A stretch of DNA of 64,000 nucleotides, taken from positions 28,186 through 92,185 of the forward strand of contig NZ_WWEQ01000004.1 of NCBI RefSeq assembly GCF_009857845.1. The letters run 5' to 3'. The notes below the pieces were generated by a model that worked only from the letters and a program-made list of their open reading frames with translations, had not been told where the DNA came from and searched no databases. Numbering within the stretch: position 1 is the first letter of the stretch; each line of letters begins with the position of its first letter. The position numbers were made by a program, and so were the translations under genes. Positions 25,624-33,778 of the stretch are shown here, in pieces. Source of the DNA: Brevibacterium rongguiense (GTDB taxonomy: Bacteria; Actinomycetota; Actinomycetes; Actinomycetales; Brevibacteriaceae).

Positions 25624-26616
25624 TCAGTGGCGGGGCGCGCCGTCCACATCGCGCGGGTCGACATCGCCGCCATCCGCACCACGGCCATCGACACCGCGGC
25701 CGTCGGCGCCGCGCTCGGCACCGTCGACCTCGATCTGCTCCTTGCGAACCTCGCCGGAGACGGTCTTCGTGTCCTGCACCGTGCGGGTGCCCACGTTGAC
25801 GCGCTCGGTGGCGACGGTCTCCTTGTCGACCACGGGGCGCTCCTCGCGCAGCGTGATCGTCTCGTCGACCTCGCCATCGCGGTCGATGTGCCCACTGCGC
25901 GCCTCGGGGGAGTTCGGGTCGATCTTCTCGCGCTCGACGACGAGCTCCTCGCGCTGGACGGGCACGTCAACCGACTGGTGCTCGGTCACCACGCGCTTGC
26001 GCAGGCGAGCACGGCCGGCCTCGTGGGTCTCCGTGCCGACGTTGAGGCGCTCCTCGTGGGCCACAACGGAGTCCGCGCCCTCGGCACCGCGGCGGTCATC
26101 GCGGGGATCCACGGCGCGCTTGGCGTCGTGGGCGGCATCGCGGTGGTCTGCGCCGTCGCGGCGGCCGTCGGCAGCCCCGGCGGCTCCCGCGGCGCCCACG
26201 CCTGCGGCACCGGCCGTACCGGCAGCCGCATCGCGGCCGGCGTGGTCGTGATCGCCGCGGCGGTCATCGTGGTCGCGGCGCCCGGCATCGCCGCCGGCGT
26301 CGTTGTAGTCGACCTGGTAGTACTCGAAGAGGCGGCGCTCGTCCTCGGGGGACAGGTGGCCCTCGGAGCCGATGCTCGGGGCGTCCTTGATGTAGGACTT
26401 CTCGAAGGGCACGCGCAGGCCCTTATCCGAGCGCTCCGCCGCGCTGTAGGGCACGAAGGTCTCGTGCGAGCCGAAGAGGCCGGTGTTGACGGTGACGAAC
26501 TTGGGCTCTTCCGTGCGGTCGTCCAGGTACACCTGGCCGATCGAGCCGACCTTGTCGCCGTCCTGGTCGAAGACAGTGGTGCCGATGAGGGTGTCGAGAT
26601 CGTGCTGGTCAGTCAT
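25624..26616 (-). CDS. PRC-barrel and DUF2382 (YsnF/AvaK) domain protein, probable stress protein
   Basis: The 330-residue product has an N-terminal PRC-barrel (about residues 5-75: TLIGTTVFDQDGDKVGSIGQ, LFGSHETFVPYSAA). A low-complexity region rich in Asp, His, Arg, Gly and Ala follows (about 105-180). The DUF2382 domain comes next (VAHEERLNVGTETHEAGRAR, VPVQREELVVEREKI, ITLREERPVVDKETV, VGTRTVQDTKTVSGEVRKE). The C-terminus is another Asp/Gly repeat. ATG 26616 has AGGA upstream and was preferred over the in-frame ATG at 26631. Such proteins are commonly linked with general stress response. A long open frame on the opposite strand is only its shadow. Confidence 0.85.
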   Translation of the reverse strand: MTDQHDLDTLIGTTVFDQDGDKVGSIGQVYLDDRTEEPKFVTVNTGLFGSHETFVPYSAAERSDKGLRVPFEKSYIKDAPSIGSEGHLSPEDERRLFEYYQVDYNDAGGDAGRRDHDDRRGDHDHAGRDAAAGTAGAAGVGAAGAAGAADGRRDGADHRDAAHDAKRAVDPRDDRRGAEGADSVVAHEERLNVGTETHEAGRARLRKRVVTEHQSVDVPVQREELVVEREKIDPNSPEARSGHIDRDGEVDETITLREERPVVDKETVATERVNVGTRTVQDTKTVSGEVRKEQIEVDGAERGADGRGVDGRGADGGDVDPRDVDGAPRH

Positions 26617-27028
26617 GATCATTCCTTTCATGGGGCCCCCGAATGGGGCCTCGGCACAACCGAACCTACCTTGTGCTCAACGGCTCCGACCAGGTCGTTT
26701 CGTGATATTTCCCTAAAAGACAGCTGAACGAACGGCGCGCGCGCAATCAGCAAGGGGTCTTGGCGCTCTGCCGGGGGAGTCACAGTCCCTGGGCGAGGAA
26801 CGGCCAGCGGGTAAGTGGGCGGGTCAGCCGCCCGATCTGGGTGCTCGGTCCGGCAGCCTGGTCCGGCTGCTCGGCGGGCGTGTGTGGCCGCCCGGTGTGC
26901 GGTCTTGATGCCGTACTCGCTAGACTTGGCGAGCCGTTGGTCCAGTGCCGGCACCGTGCTCCTCGCGGAGGCGGTCGGCGCGCACAGCGGCATGTCGTGG
27001 CAGGCAGACGAGTCCGAGGGGAGGCGCC

Positions 27029-27526
27029 ATGGCGAAGAGCAAGAAGAAGATCGAGGAGCAGCGCACCTCGAAGAAGGTCATCGCGCGCAACCGCCGGGCG
27101 CGGTACGACTACCACATCGAGGACACCTACGAGGCCGGGCTCGCGCTCACGGGCACGGAGGTCAAGTCGCTGCGCGAGGGGCGTGCCTCGCTCACCGACG
27201 GTTTCGGGCTCATCTTCCAGAACGAGGCCTGGCTCGAGGGTGTTTACATCCCCGAGTACCTGCAGGGCACTTGGACGAACCACGCCGCCCGACGCAGGCG
27301 GAAGATGCTGCTGCACCGCGATGAGATCCTGCGCATCTCCCAGAAGCTCAAGGAATCCGGCCGCACGCTCATCCCGCTGGAGCTCTACTTCGACGGTTCG
27401 CGTGCGAAGGTCGAGATGGCCGTGGCCCGCGGCAAGAAGGACTGGGACAAGCGCCAGGCCCTGCGCGAGAAGCAGGATGCCCGCGAGGCGCAGCGCGCCA
27501 TGTCGCTGCGCCGCAACATGGACTGA
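27029..27526 (+). CDS. smpB: SsrA-binding protein
   Basis: The 165-residue protein binds tmRNA and brings it to stalled ribosomes. The family core is clear: ARNRRARYDYHIEDTYEAGL, LTGTEVKSLREGRASLTDGF, NEAWLEGVYIPEY and RTLIPLELYFDGSRAKVEMAVARGKK, ending in a basic tail. GGGGAGG precedes ATG 27029. The ssrA gene follows 409 nt later, a common pairing. A possible -10 TAGACT lies at 26921-26926. The 412 nt upstream, back to the DUF2382 start, hold the two divergent promoters and nothing else I can identify. Confidence 0.95.
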   Translation: MAKSKKKIEEQRTSKKVIARNRRARYDYHIEDTYEAGLALTGTEVKSLREGRASLTDGFGLIFQNEAWLEGVYIPEYLQGTWTNHAARRRRKMLLHRDEILRISQKLKESGRTLIPLELYFDGSRAKVEMAVARGKKDWDKRQALREKQDAREAQRAMSLRRNMD

Positions 27527-27603
27527 TCCTCCTCGCCGCAGCCGGCCCCAGCATGTGCCCGCGGCTGTGCTGCCCGCCTGCGTATCGAGCGCACAGGGCG
27601 GGC

Positions 27604-27760
27604 TGTGGAAAAGCGGTGCACAACTCGTGGCAGGTCCCTGGTCGCGATGCGGTACCACAGCGAGGCTGCGCACGCCCATTCGCCGCTGACCTGGGACGAT
27701 GCGGATTTCTCCGCAGCCGTGTGGAAAAACCGGCGCGCCTGTGGAAGAAGCTGTGTACAA
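27604..27760. other. cluster of four DnaA-box-like 9-mers in the smpB-ssrA gap
   Basis: The 409-nt gap holds TGTGGAAAA (27604-27612 and 27720-27728), TGTGGAAGA (27740-27748) and TGTGTACAA (27752-27760), all on the same strand. Read on the other strand they are TTTTCCACA, TTTTCCACA, TCTTCCACA and TTGTACACA, one or two changes from TTGTCCACA. No protein-coding gene is seen here. DnaA binding is a guess. Confidence 0.4.
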
Positions 27761-27821
27761 GTGCCGCCTGCCGCGCCAGCCCGCGGGAGACTGGGCCGAT
27801 GCCATCGCCGGGGAATAGCGG

Positions 27822-27851
27822 TGGACCGAGCGCCGTTGTGCGGGGTACAGT
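27822..27851 (+). promoter_or_regulatory. likely ssrA promoter
   Basis: TGGACC (27822-27827) and TACAGT (27846-27851) are separated by 18 bp. The predicted transcript begins about 75 nt before the mature tmRNA 5' end, consistent with 5' processing by RNase P. Confidence 0.55.
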
Positions 27852-27935
27852 AAAGGGCCTCTCCTTCGATGGCACGTTCGGTCTCACAGTGACGGCGGGC
27901 CCGCGGAGAAGGGGCAGTGTTTGAAAACTGCATAC

Positions 27936-28319
27936 GGGGATGATCGGTTTCGACGTTGGACAACGCGTCGGGAGAAGCGGGTCGAGAATGCAGAGTCATC
28001 TCGTTAATGTCCTCTGCAAAAAATAGGTGCTAAGTCTAACAACCGCACCGAGTTCGCCCTCGCCGCCTGATAACAGGCATTCAACAGCGAGCTGCGACTC
28101 CGTCAGCCTAGAGTTGCTTTCACTCTAGTCACTGGCGTCAGCGAGAAAGCCACTGCTGTCGGCACATGTTGGGGGTGCCGACGGGACTTCTACTCAACTC
28201 CGTCCGCTGGTCTACGTGTTCGTGCGATGACCAGGACCTAAGAAGCTGCTTCACGAACTGCACCCGGAGAATGCCCGGCAACTTGCCGACGGACGCGGGT
28301 TCGATTCCCGCCATCTCCA
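27936..28319 (+). ncRNA. ssrA: transfer-messenger RNA
   Basis: The 5' end GGGGATGATCGGTTTCGAC and the 3' end GGTTCGATTCCCGCCATCTCCA form the tRNA-like domain; GGGGATG pairs with CATCTCC (one G-U). The T-arm GGGTTCGATTCCC is intact. The tag frame starts at the GCT resume codon 28029, preceded by AATAGGT, and reads AKSNNRTEFALAA before TGA TAA (28068-28073). The 3' CCA is not encoded: CGT follows the discriminator A, so CCA must be added. It rescues stalled ribosomes together with SmpB. Confidence 0.95.
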
Positions 28320-28326
28320 CGTATGA

Positions 28327-28366
28327 GCCCCCGCAGGCCGCGCACACGCGGCCTGCGGGGGCTTTT
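28327..28366 (+). terminator. rho-independent terminator of ssrA
   Basis: A 16-bp perfect stem (28327-28342 with 28347-28362) encloses the loop CACA and is followed by TTTT. It starts eight bases after the tmRNA 3' end. Confidence 0.92.
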
Positions 28367-28523
28367 CCTGTGCCCGCGCCGCTTGCGCTCTGCAGACCTG
28401 CGCCTGCGGTGTTCGAGACTGCGTCGCGCCTTGGCTGGGGTTCGCCTGCCGCTCTGGGGTCTGCGCGCGCTGGGCGGGGTTGCACCGCGCCGGGCGCTGC
28501 CCACCCTGCACCGGGCAGAGCGA

Positions 28524-28562
28524 AGGGGCGGCTGGCCTGTTGCCCGTGGGCCAGCCGCCCCT
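28524..28562. terminator. hairpin between ssrA and the convergent alcohol dehydrogenase gene
   Basis: A 14-bp stem (28524-28537 with 28549-28562) encloses an 11-nt loop. It lies about 50 nt beyond the stop of the minus-strand dehydrogenase gene. No T tract is present. It probably ends that transcript and may back up the ssrA terminator. Confidence 0.65.
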
Positions 28563-28613
28563 CCGCGATCGGGGCGACGTCTGCGGCGCTGACGCGCCGG
28601 AGGCACTGCGCGC

Positions 28614-29726
28614 TCAGTCCTCGAAGAGGATGACCTGGCGGACGGCTTCGCCGTCCGCGAGGGTGTCGAGCGCCTCGTTGATGTCGGTGATTACGATTGT
28701 ACTGGATATTAATTCGGCTATGGGAAGGCCCCTATCCCGCCACAGTCGTTCGTACGTGGGGATGTCCTTCGCGGGCACAGCAGAGCCCAGATACGAGCCC
28801 ACCACGGTGCGCGCCTCGGCCGTCAGCGTCAGGGGAGTGAGCGTCGACTCCGCCTGGGGCGCGGGCAGTCCCACCGTGACCGTGGTGCCGCCCACCGCGG
28901 TGGCCGCGAACGCCGTCTCGAAGGCGCGCGGGTGGCCTGCGGCCTCGATGACGACGGGTGCGCGCACGCCCTGCTCGGCGACCTCGTCTGGGGTGTAGAC
29001 CTCGTCGGCGCCCAGCTCGAGCGCCCGGTCGAGCTTCGCGCGATTCGCGTCGACGCCGATCACCTTGCCGGTGGGCAGGGACACGGCCGTGATGAGCGCG
29101 GCCATGCCCACGCCCCCCAGGCCCACGATCATGACGTCGTCGTCCTCGCCCGGCTTGCCCGCGTTGATGACGGCGCCGCCGCCGGTGAGCACCGCGCAGC
29201 CCAGCACGGCTGCGATCTCCGGCGGCACATCGTCGCCCACGGGCACCACGGAGCTGCGGTGGAGGACGGCGTGGTCGGCGAAGCCGGAGACCCCCAGATG
29301 GTGGAGCACCGTCTCGGACCCGCGGTGCAGCCGCACGTGGTCGCCCACCAGGGTCCCCGCGTTGTTCGTCGCGGTACCGGGAGTGCAGGGCAGCTTGCCG
29401 TTCGTCCGGCAGTTCGCGCACTCACCGCAGCGCGGCAGGAACACGGTGCTCACCTGCTGGCCGACCTCGATGTCGTCGACGTTGGCGCCCACCTTCTCCA
29501 CGATGCCCGAGGCCTCGTGGCCGAGCAGCATGGGCATGGGGCGCGGCCGGTTGCCGTCGACCACCGAGAGGTCCGAATGGCACAGGCCCGCCGCGCGCAC
29601 CCGGATCAGGACCTCGTCCGGCCCGGGATCGTCGAGGGTGAGCGTCTGCAGTTTCAGCGGCCGGCTCTGGGCGTAGGGCCGCTGCGCCGTGCCGACCTCT
29701 TCGAGGACGGCGCCTGTGATCTCCAT
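28614..29726 (-). CDS. zinc-dependent alcohol dehydrogenase (MDR superfamily)
   Basis: The 370-residue enzyme has the catalytic-zinc signature GLCHSDLSVVDGNRP and GHEASGIVEKVG, the structural-zinc cysteines in PRCGECANCRTNGKLPC, and the NAD(P)-binding VMIVGLGGVGMAAL. It oxidises a primary alcohol or aldehyde adduct; the substrate is not clear. The stretch 28683-28745, encoding GLPIAELISSTIVIT, is unusually AT-rich and uses codons rare elsewhere in the window (TTA, ATA twice, GTA, ACA, AGT, AGG). The reading frame is intact there. GGAGAG precedes ATG 29726. Nothing recognisable lies in the 211 nt before the next gene. Confidence 0.92.
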   Translation of the reverse strand: MEITGAVLEEVGTAQRPYAQSRPLKLQTLTLDDPGPDEVLIRVRAAGLCHSDLSVVDGNRPRPMPMLLGHEASGIVEKVGANVDDIEVGQQVSTVFLPRCGECANCRTNGKLPCTPGTATNNAGTLVGDHVRLHRGSETVLHHLGVSGFADHAVLHRSSVVPVGDDVPPEIAAVLGCAVLTGGGAVINAGKPGEDDDVMIVGLGGVGMAALITAVSLPTGKVIGVDANRAKLDRALELGADEVYTPDEVAEQGVRAPVVIEAAGHPRAFETAFAATAVGGTTVTVGLPAPQAESTLTPLTLTAEARTVVGSYLGSAVPAKDIPTYERLWRDRGLPIAELISSTIVITDINEALDTLADGEAVRQVILFED

Positions 29727-29937
29727 GTCTCTCCTTCACGGCCCGAACCCGCTCACACCGGGGTCGATGCGGGGGAGCGGCGCCACTGCCGCTCAGCGTA
29801 GTCGCACAGCTGAGTGGAACGCCGGGCCGCCGCCGCCGAGGCGCGCACCGGGCGCGCGCCTCCACCGACACGGTCGGCGCTGTGCCTCCGCCCGCTGCCG
29901 AGGCGCACACAGGATGCGCTTGGGCGGGCGGGCCTGC

Positions 29938-30720
29938 TCAGCCGTTCGTGGTCGTCGTGTAGCTGTGCACGCGGGTGCGGCTGTTGGCGTTCGCTGCCGC
30001 CACGCAGGCCCAGATGATGCAGATGGGCTCCGTGACGAACAGCGAGACACCCCACGTGAAGAGCGCCGCCACCACGCTGACGATGAGCATGACGATCGCT
30101 CCGGCGACCGTCGAGTAGAACATGCCGAGCGGTCCGAAGAAGAAGCTGAGCACGAACGCGAGGCCCACGCTCTTGGGCTGCTGGACGACCGTCGTGTGGG
30201 TGGTGTGCTGCGCCGGTGCGGGCCCCGGCGCCGGGGCCATGGCGGTGCTGGGCTGCTGCGAGGGCGGCATTCCCGCCGGCTGCTGGTAGGGCTGCATGGC
30301 GTGCGCCCCGGCCGGCTCGGAACCGTACCGCGGGGCCGAGCCGTACCCGGGCTGGGAGCCGTACTGCGGTGCAGAGCCGTACTGCGGGGCCGAGCCATAG
30401 CCCGGCTGTGACCCATACTGCGGGGCCGAGCCGTAACCCGGCTGCGACCCATACTGCGGTGCGGAGCCGTAACCCTGTTGCGACCCATGCTGCGGGGCCG
30501 ATCCATGGCCGGGCTGGGAACCGTACTGCGGCTGCGAGCCGTACGACTGCGCACCGGCGGAGGGGCCGAACTGCGGCACCGAGCCGTACTGCGGGGCCGC
30601 ACCGCTCTGCGGCGCGGAACCCTGCTGCCCCTCGGGGCCGGGCTGCGCCTGGGAGCCGTACTGTGCGCCGCCCTCCGAGGAGGGGTCGCCGGGCTGCTGT
30701 GGGGGATTCTGCTGGGACAT
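29938..30720 (-). CDS. TM2-like membrane protein with a long Tyr-Gly-Ser-Gln-Pro repeat domain
   Basis: The 260-residue product has a low-complexity cytoplasmic N-terminus of about 180 residues. Its core (residues 59-136) repeats QYGSQPGYGSAP. The C-terminal 75 residues form two or three helices (SVGLAFVLSFFFGPLGMFYS, then AGAIVMLIVSVVAALFTWG, then PICIIWACVAAAN), like a TM2/DUF4190-type module. GAGGAG precedes ATG 30720; the longer open frame upstream was rejected. The repeat is compositionally like disordered, phase-separating tails. Function unknown. Confidence 0.82.
   Translation of the reverse strand: MSQQNPPQQPGDPSSEGGAQYGSQAQPGPEGQQGSAPQSGAAPQYGSVPQFGPSAGAQSYGSQPQYGSQPGHGSAPQHGSQQGYGSAPQYGSQPGYGSAPQYGSQPGYGSAPQYGSAPQYGSQPGYGSAPRYGSEPAGAHAMQPYQQPAGMPPSQQPSTAMAPAPGPAPAQHTTHTTVVQQPKSVGLAFVLSFFFGPLGMFYSTVAGAIVMLIVSVVAALFTWGVSLFVTEPICIIWACVAAANANSRTRVHSYTTTTNG
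30313..30546. repeat. tandem coding repeat, period about 36 nt
   Basis: The segment encodes six to seven degenerate copies of QYGSQPGYGSAP or its half QYGSAP in the TM2-like protein. Several adjacent copies are nearly identical at the DNA level, implying recent slippage or unequal exchange. Copy number may vary between strains. Confidence 0.85.
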
Positions 30721-31030
30721 CTCGCTCCTCAATGCGCTGGGGCCGCCGGTGACGGCCGGCCCGGCCGCATCGGTATGGGTCCCCAGCCTATGACAACCAT
30801 CACAGCTCGCACACCGGGCGGTCGCACCGTGCCCTCGCGCCGCCGCAGAATCCAGCCGGCCCACCGCTTCACCGGTCTGCCATTCGGTGGCCCTCGGATC
30901 GCAGCCCCCCGGGCCGATCGCGCCATCGGATCGCAGTGCCGGATCGCTGCGCCCGGCCGCACTTGCGCGCTCGCCTCCATCGCCGGACACCGCCAGGGGA
31001 TCGCTCGCTGCCTTCGCTAGCATGGTCGTC

Positions 31031-32632
31031 ATGCGCCTCGTCACCCTCCCCGCGCTCGCGGCGGCCACGGTCCTCGCACTCTCCGGCTGCACGAACCCTG
31101 CTGGCCAGGACGCCGGTGAGAGCGGCGCGGCGCCCACGGGCTCCGCGGCCGCGAGCACCCCCGCGGCCGACTCCACGGCCAGTGGAGCTCCGGGCGCCGT
31201 CAGCGCCGAGGACCGCCAGCGGGCAAGCGACATCGTCGCGAAGATGGACGACGACGAGCTCGCCGGGTCCGTCATCATGGCCGACTACCAGGGCACCGAC
31301 TCCGCCGCGGGCGCGAAGCTCGTAAAGGACAACCACCTGGCCGGCATCATCGTCATGGGCTACAACCTCTCGCAGTCGCCCACGGCCGACGAGGTGAAGA
31401 AGACGACGGGCGCCCTGCGCGAAGCCGCGGGGGACCGCGGCTGGGCCACCGCGATCAACGTCGACCAGGAGGGCGGACCCGTCGCGCGGCTGGGCGATGC
31501 CGCCACCCGCTTCCCGCCCCTCATGGCGGCCGGCGCCGCCGACAAGCCGAAGATCACGCAGGCCGCCACCCGGGCCCAGGGCGCCGAACTGCGCGACCTG
31601 GGCTTCACCGCCGACTTCGCACCGGACGCCGACGTCACGATCGGCAAGCGCGACGCCGCCATCAACGTGCGCTCCGCCGGCTCCTCGCCGGCGCTCGTCG
31701 CCCGCACGGCCGCTGCCGCCGTGCACGGCTACACGGCCGGCGGCATCGCCTCCTCGGCCAAGCACTACCCCGGCCACGGGGCACTCGAGACGGACTCCCA
31801 CAAGTCCCTGCCCACCTCCAAGAAGTCACTCGCGCAGATGAAGCAGCGCGACCTCGTGCCCTTCCGCGCCACGACGAAGGCCGGGGCGCCCATGGTCCTC
31901 GTCGGCCACATCGGACTGCCGGGCAGCGGGACGGCTCCGGCCTCGCTCAACCCCAAGGTCTACGCCTCGCTGCGCAAGGACACCGGCTTCGACGGGGTGG
32001 CGGTCACCGACGCGCTCAACATGGGCGCGATCAGCGAATCCCCCGGCCAGGAGACCGTCAAGGCGATCAGGGCCGGTGCCGACCTCGCCCTCATGCCGCC
32101 CGACCCCGCGGCCGCCGTGCGGGCCGTGCGCACCGCGCTGGGCAGCGGTGACCTGACCAAGGCGCGGGTGACCCAGGCCGCCGAGCGCGTCGTGGCCATG
32201 CAGCTGTGGCAGCAGCGCGCCTCGGCCGCGGCCCAGGCGCACCCGGCCGAGGGCGACAAGGCCTTCACCGACCTCGCCGATGCCTCGCTGACCGTGCTCA
32301 AGGGGACGTGCCGGGTGAAGAGGCCCGCCGCCGCGATCTCCGTCTCCGGCGGCGAGGAGGCGGCCCGGACCGCGCTGCTCAAGGCGGCCGAGGACGAGGG
32401 CCTGCGCACCGGCTCCGGCACCACCGTGAGCCTGTCCCCGCAGGGCAGCGCCCAGGTGGTGGTGGGCACCGGCGGGCCGTGGCGCGTCGCAGGCGCGAGC
32501 GCGCAGACCGTCCTCAACACCTACTCCGACAACCCGCACGCCATGCGGGCCGTCGCGAAGTACCTTGCCGGCACGCTCACCGCGGGCGCGAAGGCGCCGG
32601 TGAAGACGGCCGGATCCCCGCCCGCCTGCTGA
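31031..32632 (+). CDS. glycoside hydrolase family 3 lipoprotein, beta-N-acetylhexosaminidase-like
   Basis: The 533-residue product has a lipoprotein signal (MRLVTLPALAAATVLALSGC) and a low-complexity linker. The GH3 domain shows DQEGGPVARLG, FAPDADVTIGKRDAAINVR, the NagZ-type KHYPGHGALETDSH and the nucleophile region GVAVTDALNMGAI. It would remove terminal N-acetylglucosamine from peptidoglycan fragments at the cell surface. A C-terminal domain of about 150 residues follows. A -10 TAGCAT (31018-31023) lies seven bases before ATG 31031, so that ATG is preferred over 31022. The 310 nt before it (30721-31030) hold the two divergent promoters and nothing else identified. Confidence 0.88.
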   Translation: MRLVTLPALAAATVLALSGCTNPAGQDAGESGAAPTGSAAASTPAADSTASGAPGAVSAEDRQRASDIVAKMDDDELAGSVIMADYQGTDSAAGAKLVKDNHLAGIIVMGYNLSQSPTADEVKKTTGALREAAGDRGWATAINVDQEGGPVARLGDAATRFPPLMAAGAADKPKITQAATRAQGAELRDLGFTADFAPDADVTIGKRDAAINVRSAGSSPALVARTAAAAVHGYTAGGIASSAKHYPGHGALETDSHKSLPTSKKSLAQMKQRDLVPFRATTKAGAPMVLVGHIGLPGSGTAPASLNPKVYASLRKDTGFDGVAVTDALNMGAISESPGQETVKAIRAGADLALMPPDPAAAVRAVRTALGSGDLTKARVTQAAERVVAMQLWQQRASAAAQAHPAEGDKAFTDLADASLTVLKGTCRVKRPAAAISVSGGEEAARTALLKAAEDEGLRTGSGTTVSLSPQGSAQVVVGTGGPWRVAGASAQTVLNTYSDNPHAMRAVAKYLAGTLTAGAKAPVKTAGSPPAC

Positions 32633-32725
32633 GCGCCGGCCCGGGCCACCCGCACCCTTCCGCCCCCACCCCCACGGCCACTCGCACCCCACAGCCACCC
32701 GCACCCCCACCGAACAGGAGTCCCC

Positions 32726-33778
32726 ATGTACGACGTCTTCGACGGCCACAACGACCTCCCCTGGCACCTGCGGGAGCGGCACGGGAGCTCGATCGAGCGC
32801 CTCGACGACCCCACAGTCTCCCCGTTCACCACGCTGCCCCAGCTGCGTGAGGGGGGCGTCGCCGCGCAGTTCTGGTCCGTCTTCGTCCACAGCGACGTCT
32901 CCGGCCCCGCGGCCGTGACGGCCACGCTCGAGCAGATCGACTTGGTCCACCGCCTCATCGCGGCCAACCCGGAGGCGCTCGGCTTCGCCCCCACCGCCGC
33001 GCAGGTCCGCACCGTCGCCGCGAGCGGGCGCACCGCCTCGCTCATGGGAGTCGAGGGCGGCCAGCAGATCGACGGCTCCCTGGCCGTGCTGCGCGACTAT
33101 GCGCGCCTGGGCGCGCGCTACATGACGCTCACCTGGTCGACGACGCACGAGTGGGCCGACTCGGCCACCGATGCACCCCGCCACGGCGGCCTCGCGCCGT
33201 TCGGCCGGGAGGTCGTTGAGGAGATGAACCGGATCGGCATGATCGTCGACCTCTCGCACGTGGCCCCCAGCGTCATGCACCAGGCGCTCGATCTCACGAC
33301 CCAGCCCGTCGTCTTCAGCCACTCGTGCGCTGCGGAGCTCAACCCCCACCCGCGCAACGTGCCCACGGACGTCATCGACCGGCTGCCGGACAACGGCGGC
33401 GTCCTCATGATCACGTTCGTCCCCTCGTTCGTCACCGACGAGCGCCGCCGCTGGGTGGAGGCGGGGGAGCACGGCACCCCGCCCCAGGTCACCGTCGCCG
33501 ACGTCGCCGACCACTGCGACTTCGTCCGCGAGCGGATCGGCGCGCAGTACGTGGGCCTGGGCTCCGACCTGTGCGGCACCGACTCGATGCCCGAGGGCCT
33601 CGACTCCGCGGCCGGCTACCCCGCCCTCTTCGAGGAGCTCGCCCGCCGCGGCTGGAGCGACGCGGAGCTGCGCGGGCTCGGGTTCGACAACGTCCTGCGC
33701 GTCCTCGAGGCCAACGACGCCGCGTACACGGCAACGGTGGGCGCCGACCTGCTGGACCGGAAGGAGGGCAGCCGATGA
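32726..33778 (+). CDS. membrane dipeptidase, peptidase family M19
   Basis: The 350-residue zinc enzyme has the ligand motif DGHND (His8, Asp10), the bridging Glu in GVEGG (near 109), DLSHVAP (His near 177) and FSHSCA (His near 198), with the C-terminal GLGSDLCGTD. It cleaves dipeptides, including those with D-residues. No signal peptide is visible, so it is probably cytosolic. CAGGAG precedes ATG 32726. It follows the GH3 lipoprotein and overlaps the amidotransferase gene by 4 nt. Confidence 0.92.
   Translation: MYDVFDGHNDLPWHLRERHGSSIERLDDPTVSPFTTLPQLREGGVAAQFWSVFVHSDVSGPAAVTATLEQIDLVHRLIAANPEALGFAPTAAQVRTVAASGRTASLMGVEGGQQIDGSLAVLRDYARLGARYMTLTWSTTHEWADSATDAPRHGGLAPFGREVVEEMNRIGMIVDLSHVAPSVMHQALDLTTQPVVFSHSCAAELNPHPRNVPTDVIDRLPDNGGVLMITFVPSFVTDERRRWVEAGEHGTPPQVTVADVADHCDFVRERIGAQYVGLGSDLCGTDSMPEGLDSAAGYPALFEELARRGWSDAELRGLGFDNVLRVLEANDAAYTATVGADLLDRKEGSR

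Noticed and set aside
25627..26727. Plus-strand open frame of 366 codons opposite the DUF2382 gene, Val/Ala/Leu-rich
   Set aside because: Antisense image of a gene rich in Asp, Arg and Glu codons; no start context, and the minus-strand gene has PRC-barrel and DUF2382 domains.
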